Shown here: one piece after another, positions 17,692 to 26,742 of the stretch
How the letters are laid out: each line of letters starts with the position of its first letter
How positions within the stretch are numbered: the first letter of the stretch is position 1
NCBI GenBank assembly: GCA_023440865.1
Contig: JAEXRM010000061.1
Coordinates: 4,230-68,229 of the forward strand
Direction: 5' to 3'
Length of the DNA stretch: 64,000 nt
From: Bacillota bacterium
GTDB lineage: Bacteria; Bacillota; Clostridia; DSM-8532
Translations under genes and position numbers: made by a program
Notes under the pieces: model-generated
What the model was told of the DNA's origin: nothing
Databases searched by the model: none
Seen by the model: the letters and a program-made list of their open reading frames with translations, nothing else

Positions 17692-20112
17692 TCATCCGCC
17701 GATGGTCAGCGCGGCCGCCGCAAGCCCTTCGCAGGCCGCACGGATTAGCACCGCCCCTTCACCCGTCCGGCGCACCAGGACGTATGCCAGCCCGCCAAGC
17801 GTCGACCGGACGGGCGACCTGAGGCAGGTGCGGTCCTCCGGCATGCCGTTGTCCATGCCCGCCAGCTCGCCGTCTCCGGAAACCTTCACGGCCACGCCAA
17901 TCTCCGCGTCCGGCACGAGCCGCCCCGCCGCATCGAGCACGCGGACGACCGCCTGGTGCCATGCGGGCTGGCCGGCAGGCGTCATGTCCGTGATGCCCGG
18001 CAGCGGCTCCGGGTCCTCGGCAACCAGCTCGAGGCGGTACGGCGCATCCGTCGTCACCACCGTTTCCCGGCACACCGCGATGCCTTCCCGCCATCCGACG
18101 GCTTCCAGCGTGCCGGGTTCATACGGCACATCCCAGGAAAGGTGCAGGTCCGTTGTGGTGGGCTGGGGCAACATCCGGTCGAAATGGCCGTACTTCTCCG
18201 TCATGCCCTGCAGCGGAAACTGGCGCGACTTGCGGCCAAAACTCCGCCCGTTGAGGCGCAGCTCCACCGTGTCGCAGTTCGTGCAGCACTGCACCGCGAT
18301 CACGCGTCCCTCCCGTCCCGGCCAGTTCCAGTGAGGAAACAGGTGCAGCACCGGCGCCTCGGTCCAGACGCTACGATAGAAGTGCCAGGCGTCCTTGGGG
18401 AAGCCGCAGGTGTCGAGTGCGCCGCAGCTGGCATGCTTGTGCGGCCATCGGCTTTCACCGAGGTAGTCGATGCCCGTCCACAGGAAATCGCCCGCCACGA
18501 AGTCGTTCACCTCCGTATATTTGAGCAGCGGCGTCACACGGGCCAGGCGCGAGCGGTAGTCCCCGAACCACGGATGCGGCGCCTGTCCGTCCACCTCGTA
18601 GCGGCCGCGGAAACCGCCGGCGCAGCCATGCTCGCTGCCGGTGAGGCACCAGTCCGGATGCGCGTGCCGGTCCTCGGCGTACAGCAGCTCGGTGCGGTTG
18701 CGCCACCGGTTGATGTAGTTCGCCCCCACGACGTCCAGCGCGGCGAGGAACGCCTCCGTGGCGGGAACCGGTTCCGCCTGGATGTTGTCGCAGGCGGAGG
18801 TGACCATGCGGGTCGGATCGAGCCTGTGGCACAAGTCGACCAGCTCCCGGGCGGTCACCTCGCCGCCGGGCTTCGTTTGCTCGGGTATCTCGTTGCCGAT
18901 GCTCCACAGCACCACGGACGGGTGGTTGCGGTCGCGGCGGATCATGTCGGCCAGATCACGCGTGTGGTCGGCGTCCCAGAAATCGGCGTATCCATGGATG
19001 GCCTGACCGTTCTTGTCCTTGCGGATCGTCCATTCGTCGAATGCCTCGTCCATCACGCAGAAGCCCATGCGGTCGCACAGGTCAAGCAGGGCCGGATCGG
19101 GCGGGTTGTGGCTCATGCGCAGCGCGTTGCAGCCCATCTGCCTGAGTGTGCGGAGCCGCCGCTGCCAGACTGCCGCCGGCACAGCCGCTCCGGCACAGCC
19201 GCCGTCGTGGTGCAGGCACAGGCCGCGCAGCTTGAGCCGTTTCCCGTTGAGCAGGAAACCATGATTCCTGTCGAAGGCGATCGTGCGGATGCCAAAACGG
19301 ATCGATGCGGCATCGAGCGCATGGCCCGCGGCATCCGCCAGCACAACGTCCAGTCCGTACAGGAACGGTTCGTCGGGGGACCATCGCCGCGGATCGGGCA
19401 GGATGAACGACGCAACCGCGCGACCGGCCGCACGACCGATCGAGAAGGCAGTGGGGATCCCGACATCCCCGGAATCCGATGCCGCGGGCCCGTTCGGGTC
19501 CGGCATCACCGCCCGATCCGCCAGCACCCGGTCGTCTTCCTTCACGATGAAGCGCACCCGTGCGCCCGCAGGCGGGAGGCCCTCCAACGCCGCGTCCAGA
19601 CGGACCTCGACAGAGCCATCCGGAAGGTCCTCCGTCCTGACGCCGATGCCGTGCCAGGCCAGCCAGGCGGCGCCTGTCCGGCACAGGCGGACCGGCCGGG
19701 TGACGCCGGATCCGGAATACCACCGGGAGTTGGGCTGGGCACTGTTGTCCACGCGCACCTCGATGCGGTTGTCACCGGTCAGCAGATGCGGCGTCAGATC
19801 CAGGCCGAAGCCGAGATAACCGAAGTTGCGCCCGCCCAAATCGGTTCCGTTGAGGCGGACGCGGCAGTTCTGGTACACACCGTCGAAGCGGAGCGACACG
19901 GTTTCCCCCGGCGACGCCGGCTCATACCGGAATGTCTTTCGATACAGGCCGACCCCGCAGGGGAGAAATCCGCCGTCCCCACCGGCCGGCGCCAACTGGT
20001 CGAACTCCCCCTCGACACTCCAATCGTGCGGCAGCCGCACATCCCGCCATGCGTTGTCCGTCTGCTCGAGCTTGAACTGCCAGTCGGTTCCGAAGTCTGT
20101 TCGCTCGTACAT
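17692..20112 (-). CDS. Glycoside hydrolase family 2, beta-galactosidase-like
   Basis: An 806-residue enzyme expected to remove terminal beta-linked sugars from oligosaccharides inside the cell; no signal peptide is visible. The start at 20112 follows AGGAGG, and MYERTDFGTDWQFKL is a typical GH2 beginning. The N-terminal jelly-roll (about 1-160), an immunoglobulin-like domain and the TIM barrel are recognisable. The proposed acid/base is E408 (VVLWSIGNE) and the nucleophile E494 (TGSEHG). GDFLWTGIDYLGE is the usual GH2 barrel motif. The C-terminal 200 residues form further beta-domains. It is the last gene of the permease-permease-binding protein operon, separated from it by a bulged hairpin. 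Galactosidase is most likely; other GH2 specificities cannot be excluded. Confidence 0.88.
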   Translation of the reverse strand: MYERTDFGTDWQFKLEQTDNAWRDVRLPHDWSVEGEFDQLAPAGGDGGFLPCGVGLYRKTFRYEPASPGETVSLRFDGVYQNCRVRLNGTDLGGRNFGYLGFGLDLTPHLLTGDNRIEVRVDNSAQPNSRWYSGSGVTRPVRLCRTGAAWLAWHGIGVRTEDLPDGSVEVRLDAALEGLPPAGARVRFIVKEDDRVLADRAVMPDPNGPAASDSGDVGIPTAFSIGRAAGRAVASFILPDPRRWSPDEPFLYGLDVVLADAAGHALDAASIRFGIRTIAFDRNHGFLLNGKRLKLRGLCLHHDGGCAGAAVPAAVWQRRLRTLRQMGCNALRMSHNPPDPALLDLCDRMGFCVMDEAFDEWTIRKDKNGQAIHGYADFWDADHTRDLADMIRRDRNHPSVVLWSIGNEIPEQTKPGGEVTARELVDLCHRLDPTRMVTSACDNIQAEPVPATEAFLAALDVVGANYINRWRNRTELLYAEDRHAHPDWCLTGSEHGCAGGFRGRYEVDGQAPHPWFGDYRSRLARVTPLLKYTEVNDFVAGDFLWTGIDYLGESRWPHKHASCGALDTCGFPKDAWHFYRSVWTEAPVLHLFPHWNWPGREGRVIAVQCCTNCDTVELRLNGRSFGRKSRQFPLQGMTEKYGHFDRMLPQPTTTDLHLSWDVPYEPGTLEAVGWREGIAVCRETVVTTDAPYRLELVAEDPEPLPGITDMTPAGQPAWHQAVVRVLDAAGRLVPDAEIGVAVKVSGDGELAGMDNGMPEDRTCLRSPVRSTLGGLAYVLVRRTGEGAVLIRAACEGLAAAALTIGG

Positions 20113-20188
20113 GATGCCTCCTGTCATCGGCGGTGCCGCGGCACATCCTGCTGCCGTCACCGCGCCACGCCGCCGTCGTGCGCGGAAA

Positions 20189-20223
20189 GGCCCGGAGGAA
20201 AGGGCTTGCCTTCCTTCCGGGCC
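20189..20223 (-). terminator. Hairpin between the binding-protein and GH2 genes
   Basis: GGCCCGGA plus GGAA (20189-20200) pairs with TTCC plus TCCGGGCC (20211-20223) with one bulged base. On the minus strand it follows the binding-protein stop by about 59 bases and is trailed by TTTCC. It probably terminates part of the transcripts, so the GH2 gene is expressed below the binding protein. Confidence 0.6.
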
Positions 20224-20281
20224 ACAGTCCCGTTTCGTTTCTACCCCGGACATGCGGGGAACCCAGGTTGTCTATGCCACG

Positions 20282-21937
20282 TTACTTGTAGGTGTCGGCG
20301 ATGTACTTGGACAGCTGGGTCCTGAACTCGGTCGTGATCTTGTCAAGGCCGGCGCCCTCGGCGGCCTTCCTGAACTCGGCAAGCTTGGCGTCCACGTCGC
20401 CGGCCATGCCCAGGCGGAGTGCCGGGATGTACTGGTCACGCAGCGCGTTGACAGCTGCCAGCTCGTTCTTGACCGGCGTTTCGTCGAACCGGAAGGCGCG
20501 CAGCGGCGGATTCTTGTACACGGCGGTCCATTTCTTGGTCATCTCGTCCTGCTTGACCTGCTCGTCGGAACCGTCGCCCAGCAGCTTGCGGAAACCGGGC
20601 ACGAGGCCTTCGAAATAGTCATCGGTCGGACGGATGGCCCAGGTCCAGGCATCGGTGTTGTAGTTGGCGAGATTCTCCGTGATCTGCGTGAACTCGCTGG
20701 ATCCGGAAGCCTTCCAGTGCATGTTCTCGAGACCGGTCCGCAGCGTGAAGGAGACGTCGGGATCAAACTTCATCAGGTCGAGCACGGCGGCGGCGCGTTC
20801 CGGCTGTTCGGAAACGGCTGCGATCGCGATACAGTCGTTGGAATACTTCATGGGCTTGTGCAAGCCGTTCGGGGTGATGTCATAATAGCCGGGCACCCAT
20901 TCGGCGTTGTTGGCGCGCATCTGCTTGCCGGCGGAATAGACGGTGAAGTTCCATGCGAGTGCGGCGCTCTTGCCGTTCTGGAAGGAATCGCGCACCTGGA
21001 TGTCGTTGTTCAGGGCGTTTTTCGGGAACACACCCTTCTGGGCCCAGGTCACCATGCGCTTGAGGAAGGTGGTGTAGTCCGGATCGAAGAAGGAGTACAT
21101 AACCTCGTCGACGGAGGGGATGGTCTTGTCATCCTTGTAGTTGTACACGAAGTCATAACCGATGTCGACCTTGTTCATGTCCTGGTAGTAGTACAGGTTC
21201 GCGTGGTCGATGTTGTCCTTGGAGGCGTTGTAGGCGATGATGCCGTCTTCCTTTTGGGCGATCGCGAACAGGTACTGCTCGTACGTATCCGTGTCTGTGA
21301 TTTCAGGCAGATTGTGCTTGGTGCGCAAATCGTCGCGGATGACGACCATGCTGTCGTTGTGGTTGATCTTCGACTGGGGCACGGCGAACATCTTGCCGGA
21401 AATCTTCACTTCGTCCCAGGAGGCGGCCACCTGCTTCGCGGCGGTCAGCGGCATGCACTTGGCGACGAACTCGGGCGTGATTTCCAGGAAGGCGCCCTTC
21501 GCGGATTCGGACGAGTAGTTCGCCCAGTCGGAAGTGTACATCAGGTCGATCTGGTCGCCGCCGGCGAGCGTCAGCGAGTACTTCGTCTGCCAGTCGGACC
21601 AGGGCAGGAAATTGACAACCAGCTTGGCGTTGACCTTGGGCACAAGGTAGGTGTTGTTGACATAGTCGAGGACCTTTTCCAGGTCGGCAGGGGTATCGCC
21701 GAGGTGGTAGTAGACGATTTCGGCCGGCTCCGAGATATCGACGCCGCCATACAGCTTTGCGCCATCCGGGGCCGCTTCCGTGGAGGCCGCCTCGCTGGAT
21801 GCCGAAGCGGAGGCCGTTTCGGACGCTTTCGGGGATGCGGGGCTGGATGCAGCGGGCGTGGCGCCGCCGCAGGCAGCAGTCAGGAGCATCGACAGGCAGA
21901 GCATGAGGGTCAGGGCGAGTTTCACGGTACGTTTCAT
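20282..21937 (-). CDS. Extracellular carbohydrate-binding lipoprotein of an LplABC-type importer
   Basis: A 551-residue solute-binding lipoprotein (signal with Cys23 after LLTAAC, then a Ser/Ala/Thr-rich linker of about 35 residues). The large size and the C-terminal block (AFRFDETPVKNEL, DVDAKLAEFR) fit the LplA/DUF3502-type binding proteins that serve oligosaccharide importers without their own ATPase. The gene follows two permease genes and precedes the GH2 gene, all on the minus strand. The ATPase is not in this operon and is presumably a shared MsmK-like subunit elsewhere. A paralogue is encoded at 16013-17647. Confidence 0.9.
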   Translation of the reverse strand: MKRTVKLALTLMLCLSMLLTAACGGATPAASSPASPKASETASASASSEAASTEAAPDGAKLYGGVDISEPAEIVYYHLGDTPADLEKVLDYVNNTYLVPKVNAKLVVNFLPWSDWQTKYSLTLAGGDQIDLMYTSDWANYSSESAKGAFLEITPEFVAKCMPLTAAKQVAASWDEVKISGKMFAVPQSKINHNDSMVVIRDDLRTKHNLPEITDTDTYEQYLFAIAQKEDGIIAYNASKDNIDHANLYYYQDMNKVDIGYDFVYNYKDDKTIPSVDEVMYSFFDPDYTTFLKRMVTWAQKGVFPKNALNNDIQVRDSFQNGKSAALAWNFTVYSAGKQMRANNAEWVPGYYDITPNGLHKPMKYSNDCIAIAAVSEQPERAAAVLDLMKFDPDVSFTLRTGLENMHWKASGSSEFTQITENLANYNTDAWTWAIRPTDDYFEGLVPGFRKLLGDGSDEQVKQDEMTKKWTAVYKNPPLRAFRFDETPVKNELAAVNALRDQYIPALRLGMAGDVDAKLAEFRKAAEGAGLDKITTEFRTQLSKYIADTYK

Positions 21938-22063
21938 GACTGTCCTCCTTTTCTATCGCCTCTCCCATTCGGGAGTGGACGTCTGTGGTACGGCCTCGCT
22001 CACCACACGCTGCGCCGCGTTCCGGCGAGGGCGGGAAGCGCCGGCGAAAGCGGACCGCGTCGG

Positions 22064-22996
22064 TCATCCCTTTACGGCGCCAATGGTGAGACCCTTGACG
22101 AAATGCTTTTGCAGGAATGGATACAACAGGATGATGGGACCGGTGACGATGACGGTGAGCGACATTTTCATGGCGTTGATCGGAATGTACGGCACCTCGA
22201 TGCCCGACTTGTCGGCGATCGCCCGCAGCTGCTGGGCATCGTTGATGAGCTTCTGGAGATAGTACTGCAGCGTCCACTTTTCCTGCTTGGTCATGAAGAG
22301 CATGCAGTTGTACCAGTCGTTCCAGTATCCCAGGGCGGTGAACAGCGTGAGGGTGGCCAGCAGCGGCTTGGCCAACGGCAGGATGAGCTTGAAATAAATC
22401 GTGAAGTTGCCCGCGCCGTCGATGATGGCGGATTCGTTGATCTCGTGCGGAATCGACTTCATGAAGTTCTTGGCGATGATCATGTTCCAGACCGAGAACA
22501 TGCCTGGCAGGATGAGTGCCCAGAAATGGTTCTTGAAACCGAACACCCGCGTGCATAGCAGGTACCAGGGCACCAAACCTCCATTGAAGAGGGTGGTGAA
22601 GAAAAAGAAGAACGAGAACTGGTTGCGCCAGGGAAAATCCACCCGCTGCAGCACATAGCCGGTCATGGTCGCGAGGAATGTAGCGCAGGCCGTGCCGATG
22701 ACGGTGACGGCGATCGTGTTGCCGTAAGCACGGGCGATCAGGGTCGGATTCTTCAGCGAAAGCAGGTAGCCTTCGAGTGAGAAGCTCCTGAACATCAGGC
22801 CGTAGCCATACTTCATGACTTCGGCCTCTGAGGTGAAGGAGGCGACGACAACAAGGTAGAACGGCAGGAAGCAGGCCAGGGCAAACAACCCGACGAGCAG
22901 ATAGGCGATCACGTTGAAGGTGATGCGGTCCGCCGTATAGTACCGGGAGAGCCGGGGGGGCGCCAGGTGCGGGACGTCGCTTGTCTGTACCGACAT
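22064..22996 (-). CDS. Carbohydrate ABC transporter permease, LplC/YtcP type
   Basis: A 310-residue inner-membrane protein with six predicted helices, the second permease half of the importer. The start at 22996 (MSVQTSDVPH) is preceded by AGGAG six bases upstream; the longer frame has no ribosome-binding site. The EAA loop that contacts the ATPase reads ESAIIDGAGNFTIYFKLILP, and the C-terminal KHFVKGLTIGAVKG is diagnostic for the LplC branch. It follows the LplB-type permease gene after a 139-base spacer rich in repeats and hairpins. Confidence 0.92.
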   Translation of the reverse strand: MSVQTSDVPHLAPPRLSRYYTADRITFNVIAYLLVGLFALACFLPFYLVVVASFTSEAEVMKYGYGLMFRSFSLEGYLLSLKNPTLIARAYGNTIAVTVIGTACATFLATMTGYVLQRVDFPWRNQFSFFFFFTTLFNGGLVPWYLLCTRVFGFKNHFWALILPGMFSVWNMIIAKNFMKSIPHEINESAIIDGAGNFTIYFKLILPLAKPLLATLTLFTALGYWNDWYNCMLFMTKQEKWTLQYYLQKLINDAQQLRAIADKSGIEVPYIPINAMKMSLTVIVTGPIILLYPFLQKHFVKGLTIGAVKG

Positions 22997-23052
22997 GATG
23001 GTCTCCTTTTCATGGAAGGATGGGGTGTCATCCTTGCTTCGCAACGATGACG

Positions 23053-23152
23053 GCTGCCGCGGGTTGATTGTCCCGCTCCCGCGATTTGCTGCGCAAATTG
23101 CTGCCGCGGGTTGATTACTCTTTGTTCTGCCTCTGTCAGAACAAAGAGTAAT
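23053..23152. repeat. Direct repeat and perfect hairpin between two permease genes
   Basis: A 17-bp exact direct repeat (GCTGCCGCGGGTTGATT at 23053-23069 and 23100-23116) flanks a short palindrome around GATTTGCTGCGCAAATT. Immediately after comes a perfect 16-bp stem (23114-23129 with 23137-23152) whose right half lies inside the last codons of the upstream permease. The block sits between the LplB- and LplC-type genes. Retroregulation or mRNA stabilisation is a reasonable guess; a minimal mobile repeat is another. Confidence 0.85.
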
Positions 23153-24101
23153 CTGGTTGCAGGGTTTTCACGGCCTTGTTGGCGATGAGGATCGTGATCA
23201 GGCACAGAACGGACTGGTACACGCCGGCTGCCGCGGACATGCCGATATCGGACGTGGACATGAGGGCCCGGAACACGAAGGTATCGATGATGTCCGTCAC
23301 CGGCAGCAGGTTCCCGTTGTTGCCGACCAGCTGGTAGAACAGGCCGAAGTCACCGCGGAAGATGGAGCCGAGTGCGAGCAGCAGCATGATGATCATCGTG
23401 GGCACGATGCTGGGCAGGGTGATGAACCGGATTTTCTGCCACACATTCGCGCCGTCGATGTCTGCGGCCTCGTAGATGGCCTGGTCGATTCCGGTGATGG
23501 AGGCCAGATAGACGACCGAGCCGTATCCGACCGATTTCCAGGCATTGAGGCAGATCAGGATGAACGGCCAGGCCGCGGCGTTGGCGTAGATATCGACCGG
23601 CTCGTTCCCGAGCGCGCCCAGAATGCCGTTGAAGACGCCATACTCATAGCTGAACATGTTGTAGAAGATGGAGGATGCGACCACCCACGAGATGAAAAAG
23701 GGCAGGAACATTGCCGATTGCGTGAGCTTCTTGAACACCTTTCCCTTGATTTCACTGAGGATGATGGCGAAGGTGACCTGCAGGAACATGCCCACGCCGA
23801 TGAACGCAAGGTTGTAGAGCATCGTGTTGCGGGTCACGGGCCATGCCTTGCCGGAGATGAAGAAGAACTTGAAGTTCTCCAGTCCGTTCCAGGGGCTGCC
23901 GAAGATGCCGTCGGCATACCGGTACTGCTTGAAGGCCAGGATGATGCCGCCCATCGGCAGGTAGGCGAAGATCAGGATGAACAGGGTGGCCGGCAGCAGC
24001 ATGATCAGGAAAGACGAGTTTTTCCGGACCTGGGCGAAGAAACCGGGCTGTCTGCGAAGCACCGGCGGCCGGGGTGCGGAAATGGTCTGGGGTACTTGCA
24101 T
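23136..24101 (-). CDS. Carbohydrate ABC transporter permease, LplB/YteP type
   Basis: A 321-residue membrane permease, first gene of the permease-permease-binding protein-GH2 operon. AGGAGG at 24108-24113 is 6 bases from the ATG at 24101 and would overlap the alternative ATG at 24107, so the inner start is chosen. FAYLPMGGIILAFKQYRYADGIFGSPWNGLENF is split here over about residues 45-78 and is the hallmark region of LplB permeases. The EAA loop contains YEAADIDGANVWQKIRF. Its stop codon lies inside a perfect 16-bp hairpin. Confidence 0.92.
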   Translation of the reverse strand: MQVPQTISAPRPPVLRRQPGFFAQVRKNSSFLIMLLPATLFILIFAYLPMGGIILAFKQYRYADGIFGSPWNGLENFKFFFISGKAWPVTRNTMLYNLAFIGVGMFLQVTFAIILSEIKGKVFKKLTQSAMFLPFFISWVVASSIFYNMFSYEYGVFNGILGALGNEPVDIYANAAAWPFILICLNAWKSVGYGSVVYLASITGIDQAIYEAADIDGANVWQKIRFITLPSIVPTMIIMLLLALGSIFRGDFGLFYQLVGNNGNLLPVTDIIDTFVFRALMSTSDIGMSAAAGVYQSVLCLITILIANKAVKTLQPDYSLF

Positions 24102-24442
24102 GGGCATCCTCCTTGTGGTCGTTCGGAACCGCTGTCACCCATCCTGGCGGGCATGGGCGACAAAAAGCAGACCCACGGCGGTTTTCCGGCTCATGACCGC
24201 GGGCTCCGGGAAGGGTTCTGTACGGTATGGCTGCGTTGTGTTTCGGACACCCTCATGGTAGCACAGGGCAATTTGACTGTATACACGAGCATTTTTCTGT
24301 GTTTTTTGTGCGAATGATAAAATCCCAAAGATCCGGAGCCGTTTTTCGCCTTATTTCCGCCGATCGCTGGCAAGCACGAAAAAAACGGCACTATACTTGT
24401 GTCGACCGCATACCGCATGACGCATCAGGAGGTGCCGCACGC
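24102..24442. promoter_or_regulatory. Divergent control region between the importer operon and the two-barrel GH53 gene
   Basis: This 341-base region has no gene. Its centre (about 24265-24395) is much more A/T-rich than the surroundings. Minus-strand candidate for the permease operon: TATACA and TACCAT 17 bases apart (24283-24255), the latter preceded by TG as in extended -10 promoters. Plus-strand candidate for the hydrolase: TATACT at 24392-24397, about 45 bases before the ATG, with no good -35. The shared region suggests co-regulation by the nearby YesN-type regulator; no operator was recognised with confidence. Confidence 0.45.
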
Positions 24443-26650
24443 ATGAAGCTCGAACAAAAAGCCGTCGGCCTTTGTTTCCATTTCCAGGGATGCGATGACT
24501 TCGCCCGGATCCGCGAAGCGGGGTTCGACTGGCTGCGGATGCATGTCGCGTTTCCATGGAAGGACCGGATGTTCGGTACATTGTCGGATGAATACCGCCT
24601 GTGCCGCGACCGCATCGAGGCGGCTTCGGGAAATGGGTTCCGGGTCATGGCGACCACGCCGGGGTTGGGCTCGTACCGCTTCGACCCGGAAATCGGAAAG
24701 ACCCGCTGGTTCGACGAATGGCCCGCCTTTGCCGGAGTGAAGGGCACCGCATCGTATGAGGAGAACGTGCGCGCCACCTGTGCCTTCCTTGCCCGCGACC
24801 TGGCCGGCCTGGTCGGCCCCTTGTGGTGCCACAGGTGCGAGATCGACATCGCAACCCTCCACGGAGGCTGCGGCGTGGAAGTGGCCGCCCAAACAGCCTT
24901 CTATTCCGCTGCCGGCGTTGTTTCCGTGGATCCGGACGCGCTTTGCGGCATCAACCTGTCCCATTGCCGGGAGGGTGGACTCGCGGTGGCGGACATGGCC
25001 TGCCGGCCGGGCCATTCCTTCGGATACATCGGGAACGACCAGTATTTCGGGTCGTGGCAGGCAAATGCGGTGGACAGGTGGACAGCGGTGATCGACCGGC
25101 TGCATGAACGGTATGGGTTGCCGGTGCTGGCCTGCGAATGGGGATATGCCCCGGACGGCCCGCTGCGCGACAGACCGGTGGACGAGACAGGCATACCGGC
25201 CGGCCCGAATTCTGTCTGTCAGGTGTCCGCCTGGCATCACGAAATCGGGGGCGGCCACAACGAAGCCGTTCAGGCGGCATGCATCCGGCGCGGATTGGCG
25301 CTCTTCGCCCGACATCCCCATGTGCTGGGTTCCTTCCTGTTCCCGTGGCAGGACGCGAAGCACTGCTGCCACAGTGGCAGGGAACGGCGCCCCGCCGAGT
25401 GCTTCCGGAACGCCGTGCGGCATGACCGCAGTCCGAATCCGGCCTATGATGCCGTCCGGCAGGCAGTTGCCGCGTACTATCCGCAAACGGTGGACCTGCA
25501 CGGAAAAGCGGTTTCGGTCACCGGCACATCCGATGGAAAAGTGGCTGTGGATGTCGTTTCCTCCGTCAGGGAAACGGATGGCGGAACCGGCTCATCCGAC
25601 GGGAAGCGCGAAACCGCTGTCAAGGGAGGGGAATGCCCCTCTACGGACGCAACCGTGTTTTCCCGGATGATGCACTTGTCGGCCGGCGCAACGGAAACCC
25701 GGCGCACCGCGTTCGCCAAGGGCGCCGATGTCAGCTGGCTGCCGCAGATGGAGGCCGACGGCTTCGTGTTCCGGGATGCGGCCGGCAAACCGCAGGACTG
25801 CCTGACGATCCTCAAGGACCATGGCATGGATGCCATCCGGCTGCGCTGCTGGGTCAACCCGTCGGATGCTTCCCCAAGCGGTCACTGCGGCACCGAGGAG
25901 ACCGTCACGATGGCGCGACGGTGTGCCGCCATGGGTTTCCGCATCATGATCGACCTGCACTACAGCGACAGCTGGGCCGATCCCGGACAGCAGAACAAGC
26001 CTGCCGCATGGTCCGGCCATTCCTTCGAGGAACTGCTGGCGGACGTATACGATTATACGACCGGGGTGCTGCACGCCCTGAAAGCCGGTGGCATCACGCC
26101 GGAATGGGTGCAGGTCGGCAATGAGATCACCTTCGGCCTCCTGTGGCCCACCGGCCACATCGACCGGTACGACCAGATGGCGCGGCTCGTCCGGAGCGGA
26201 TGCCAGGCCGTGCGCGCGGCATCGCCCGAATCGAGGATTGTGCTGCATCTCGACCAGGGAAACGACAGGGCACGCTATGAGCGGTTCTTCGGGCCGCTCG
26301 GCGCATACCGGGTTCCCTACGACGTGATCGGCGTGTCCTGGTATCCCTATTGGCTCAAGGCCGACTTCACCGAGTCGATCGAAGGTCTGGCGGCAAACCT
26401 GAAGGAGCTGGCGCGGCTTTACGACAAGGATGTGCTCATCGCGGAGGTGGGCGGCGAATCCGCCCGTGCGGATGACACGCATGCGTTGTTGAAGGCGGCG
26501 TTATCCGCCATTCGCGGTGTGCCGGACAACCGCGGCACTGGCGTATTCTATTGGGAGCCGCAGGCGGCGGCATGCTGGAGTCATTACGCCCTCGGCTGCT
26601 GGCGCGACGACGGGCGGCCAAGCCCCGCATTGCGTGCATTCCTTTCCTGA
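24443..26650 (+). CDS. Two-barrel glycoside hydrolase: unclassified GH-A-like domain fused to GH53 galactanase
   Basis: A 735-residue protein without signal peptide, so probably cytoplasmic. ATG 24443 follows AGGAGGTG by 8 bases. Residues about 420-735 are a GH53 endo-beta-1,4-galactanase domain: KGADVSWL, RLRCWVNP, DLHYSDSWADPGQQ, acid/base E561 in QVGNE, SWYPYW and nucleophile E668 in LIAEVGG. Residues 1-350 look like a second TIM barrel: FARIREAGFDWLRMH, then Glu133 (RCEID) and Glu232 (LACEWGY) at the spacing of the strand-4 and strand-7 catalytic acids of clan GH-A. I do not recognise its family. A low-complexity linker lies around 355-415. It is divergent from the importer-GH2 operon, suggesting joint processing of imported galacto-oligosaccharides. 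Confidence 0.85.
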   Translation: MKLEQKAVGLCFHFQGCDDFARIREAGFDWLRMHVAFPWKDRMFGTLSDEYRLCRDRIEAASGNGFRVMATTPGLGSYRFDPEIGKTRWFDEWPAFAGVKGTASYEENVRATCAFLARDLAGLVGPLWCHRCEIDIATLHGGCGVEVAAQTAFYSAAGVVSVDPDALCGINLSHCREGGLAVADMACRPGHSFGYIGNDQYFGSWQANAVDRWTAVIDRLHERYGLPVLACEWGYAPDGPLRDRPVDETGIPAGPNSVCQVSAWHHEIGGGHNEAVQAACIRRGLALFARHPHVLGSFLFPWQDAKHCCHSGRERRPAECFRNAVRHDRSPNPAYDAVRQAVAAYYPQTVDLHGKAVSVTGTSDGKVAVDVVSSVRETDGGTGSSDGKRETAVKGGECPSTDATVFSRMMHLSAGATETRRTAFAKGADVSWLPQMEADGFVFRDAAGKPQDCLTILKDHGMDAIRLRCWVNPSDASPSGHCGTEETVTMARRCAAMGFRIMIDLHYSDSWADPGQQNKPAAWSGHSFEELLADVYDYTTGVLHALKAGGITPEWVQVGNEITFGLLWPTGHIDRYDQMARLVRSGCQAVRAASPESRIVLHLDQGNDRARYERFFGPLGAYRVPYDVIGVSWYPYWLKADFTESIEGLAANLKELARLYDKDVLIAEVGGESARADDTHALLKAALSAIRGVPDNRGTGVFYWEPQAAACWSHYALGCWRDDGRPSPALRAFLS

Positions 26651-26656
26651 CGAAAA

Positions 26657-26708
26657 GCAGCCCGTCCCGGCGTTGCGCGCATGCATGCGGCAAAGGGGGG
26701 CGGGCTGC
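26657..26708. terminator. Bidirectional terminator candidate between convergent genes
   Basis: GCAGCCCG (26657-26664) pairs with CGGGCTGC (26701-26708); the adjoining TCCC and GGGG extend the stem. It lies in the 92-base gap between the convergent GH53 and GH16 genes, with AAAA before the left arm, which gives a short U-run on the minus strand. Confidence 0.55.
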
Positions 26709-26742
26709 CGCGTGCGGCATATGACGGACCGTCCTGCCGTGT

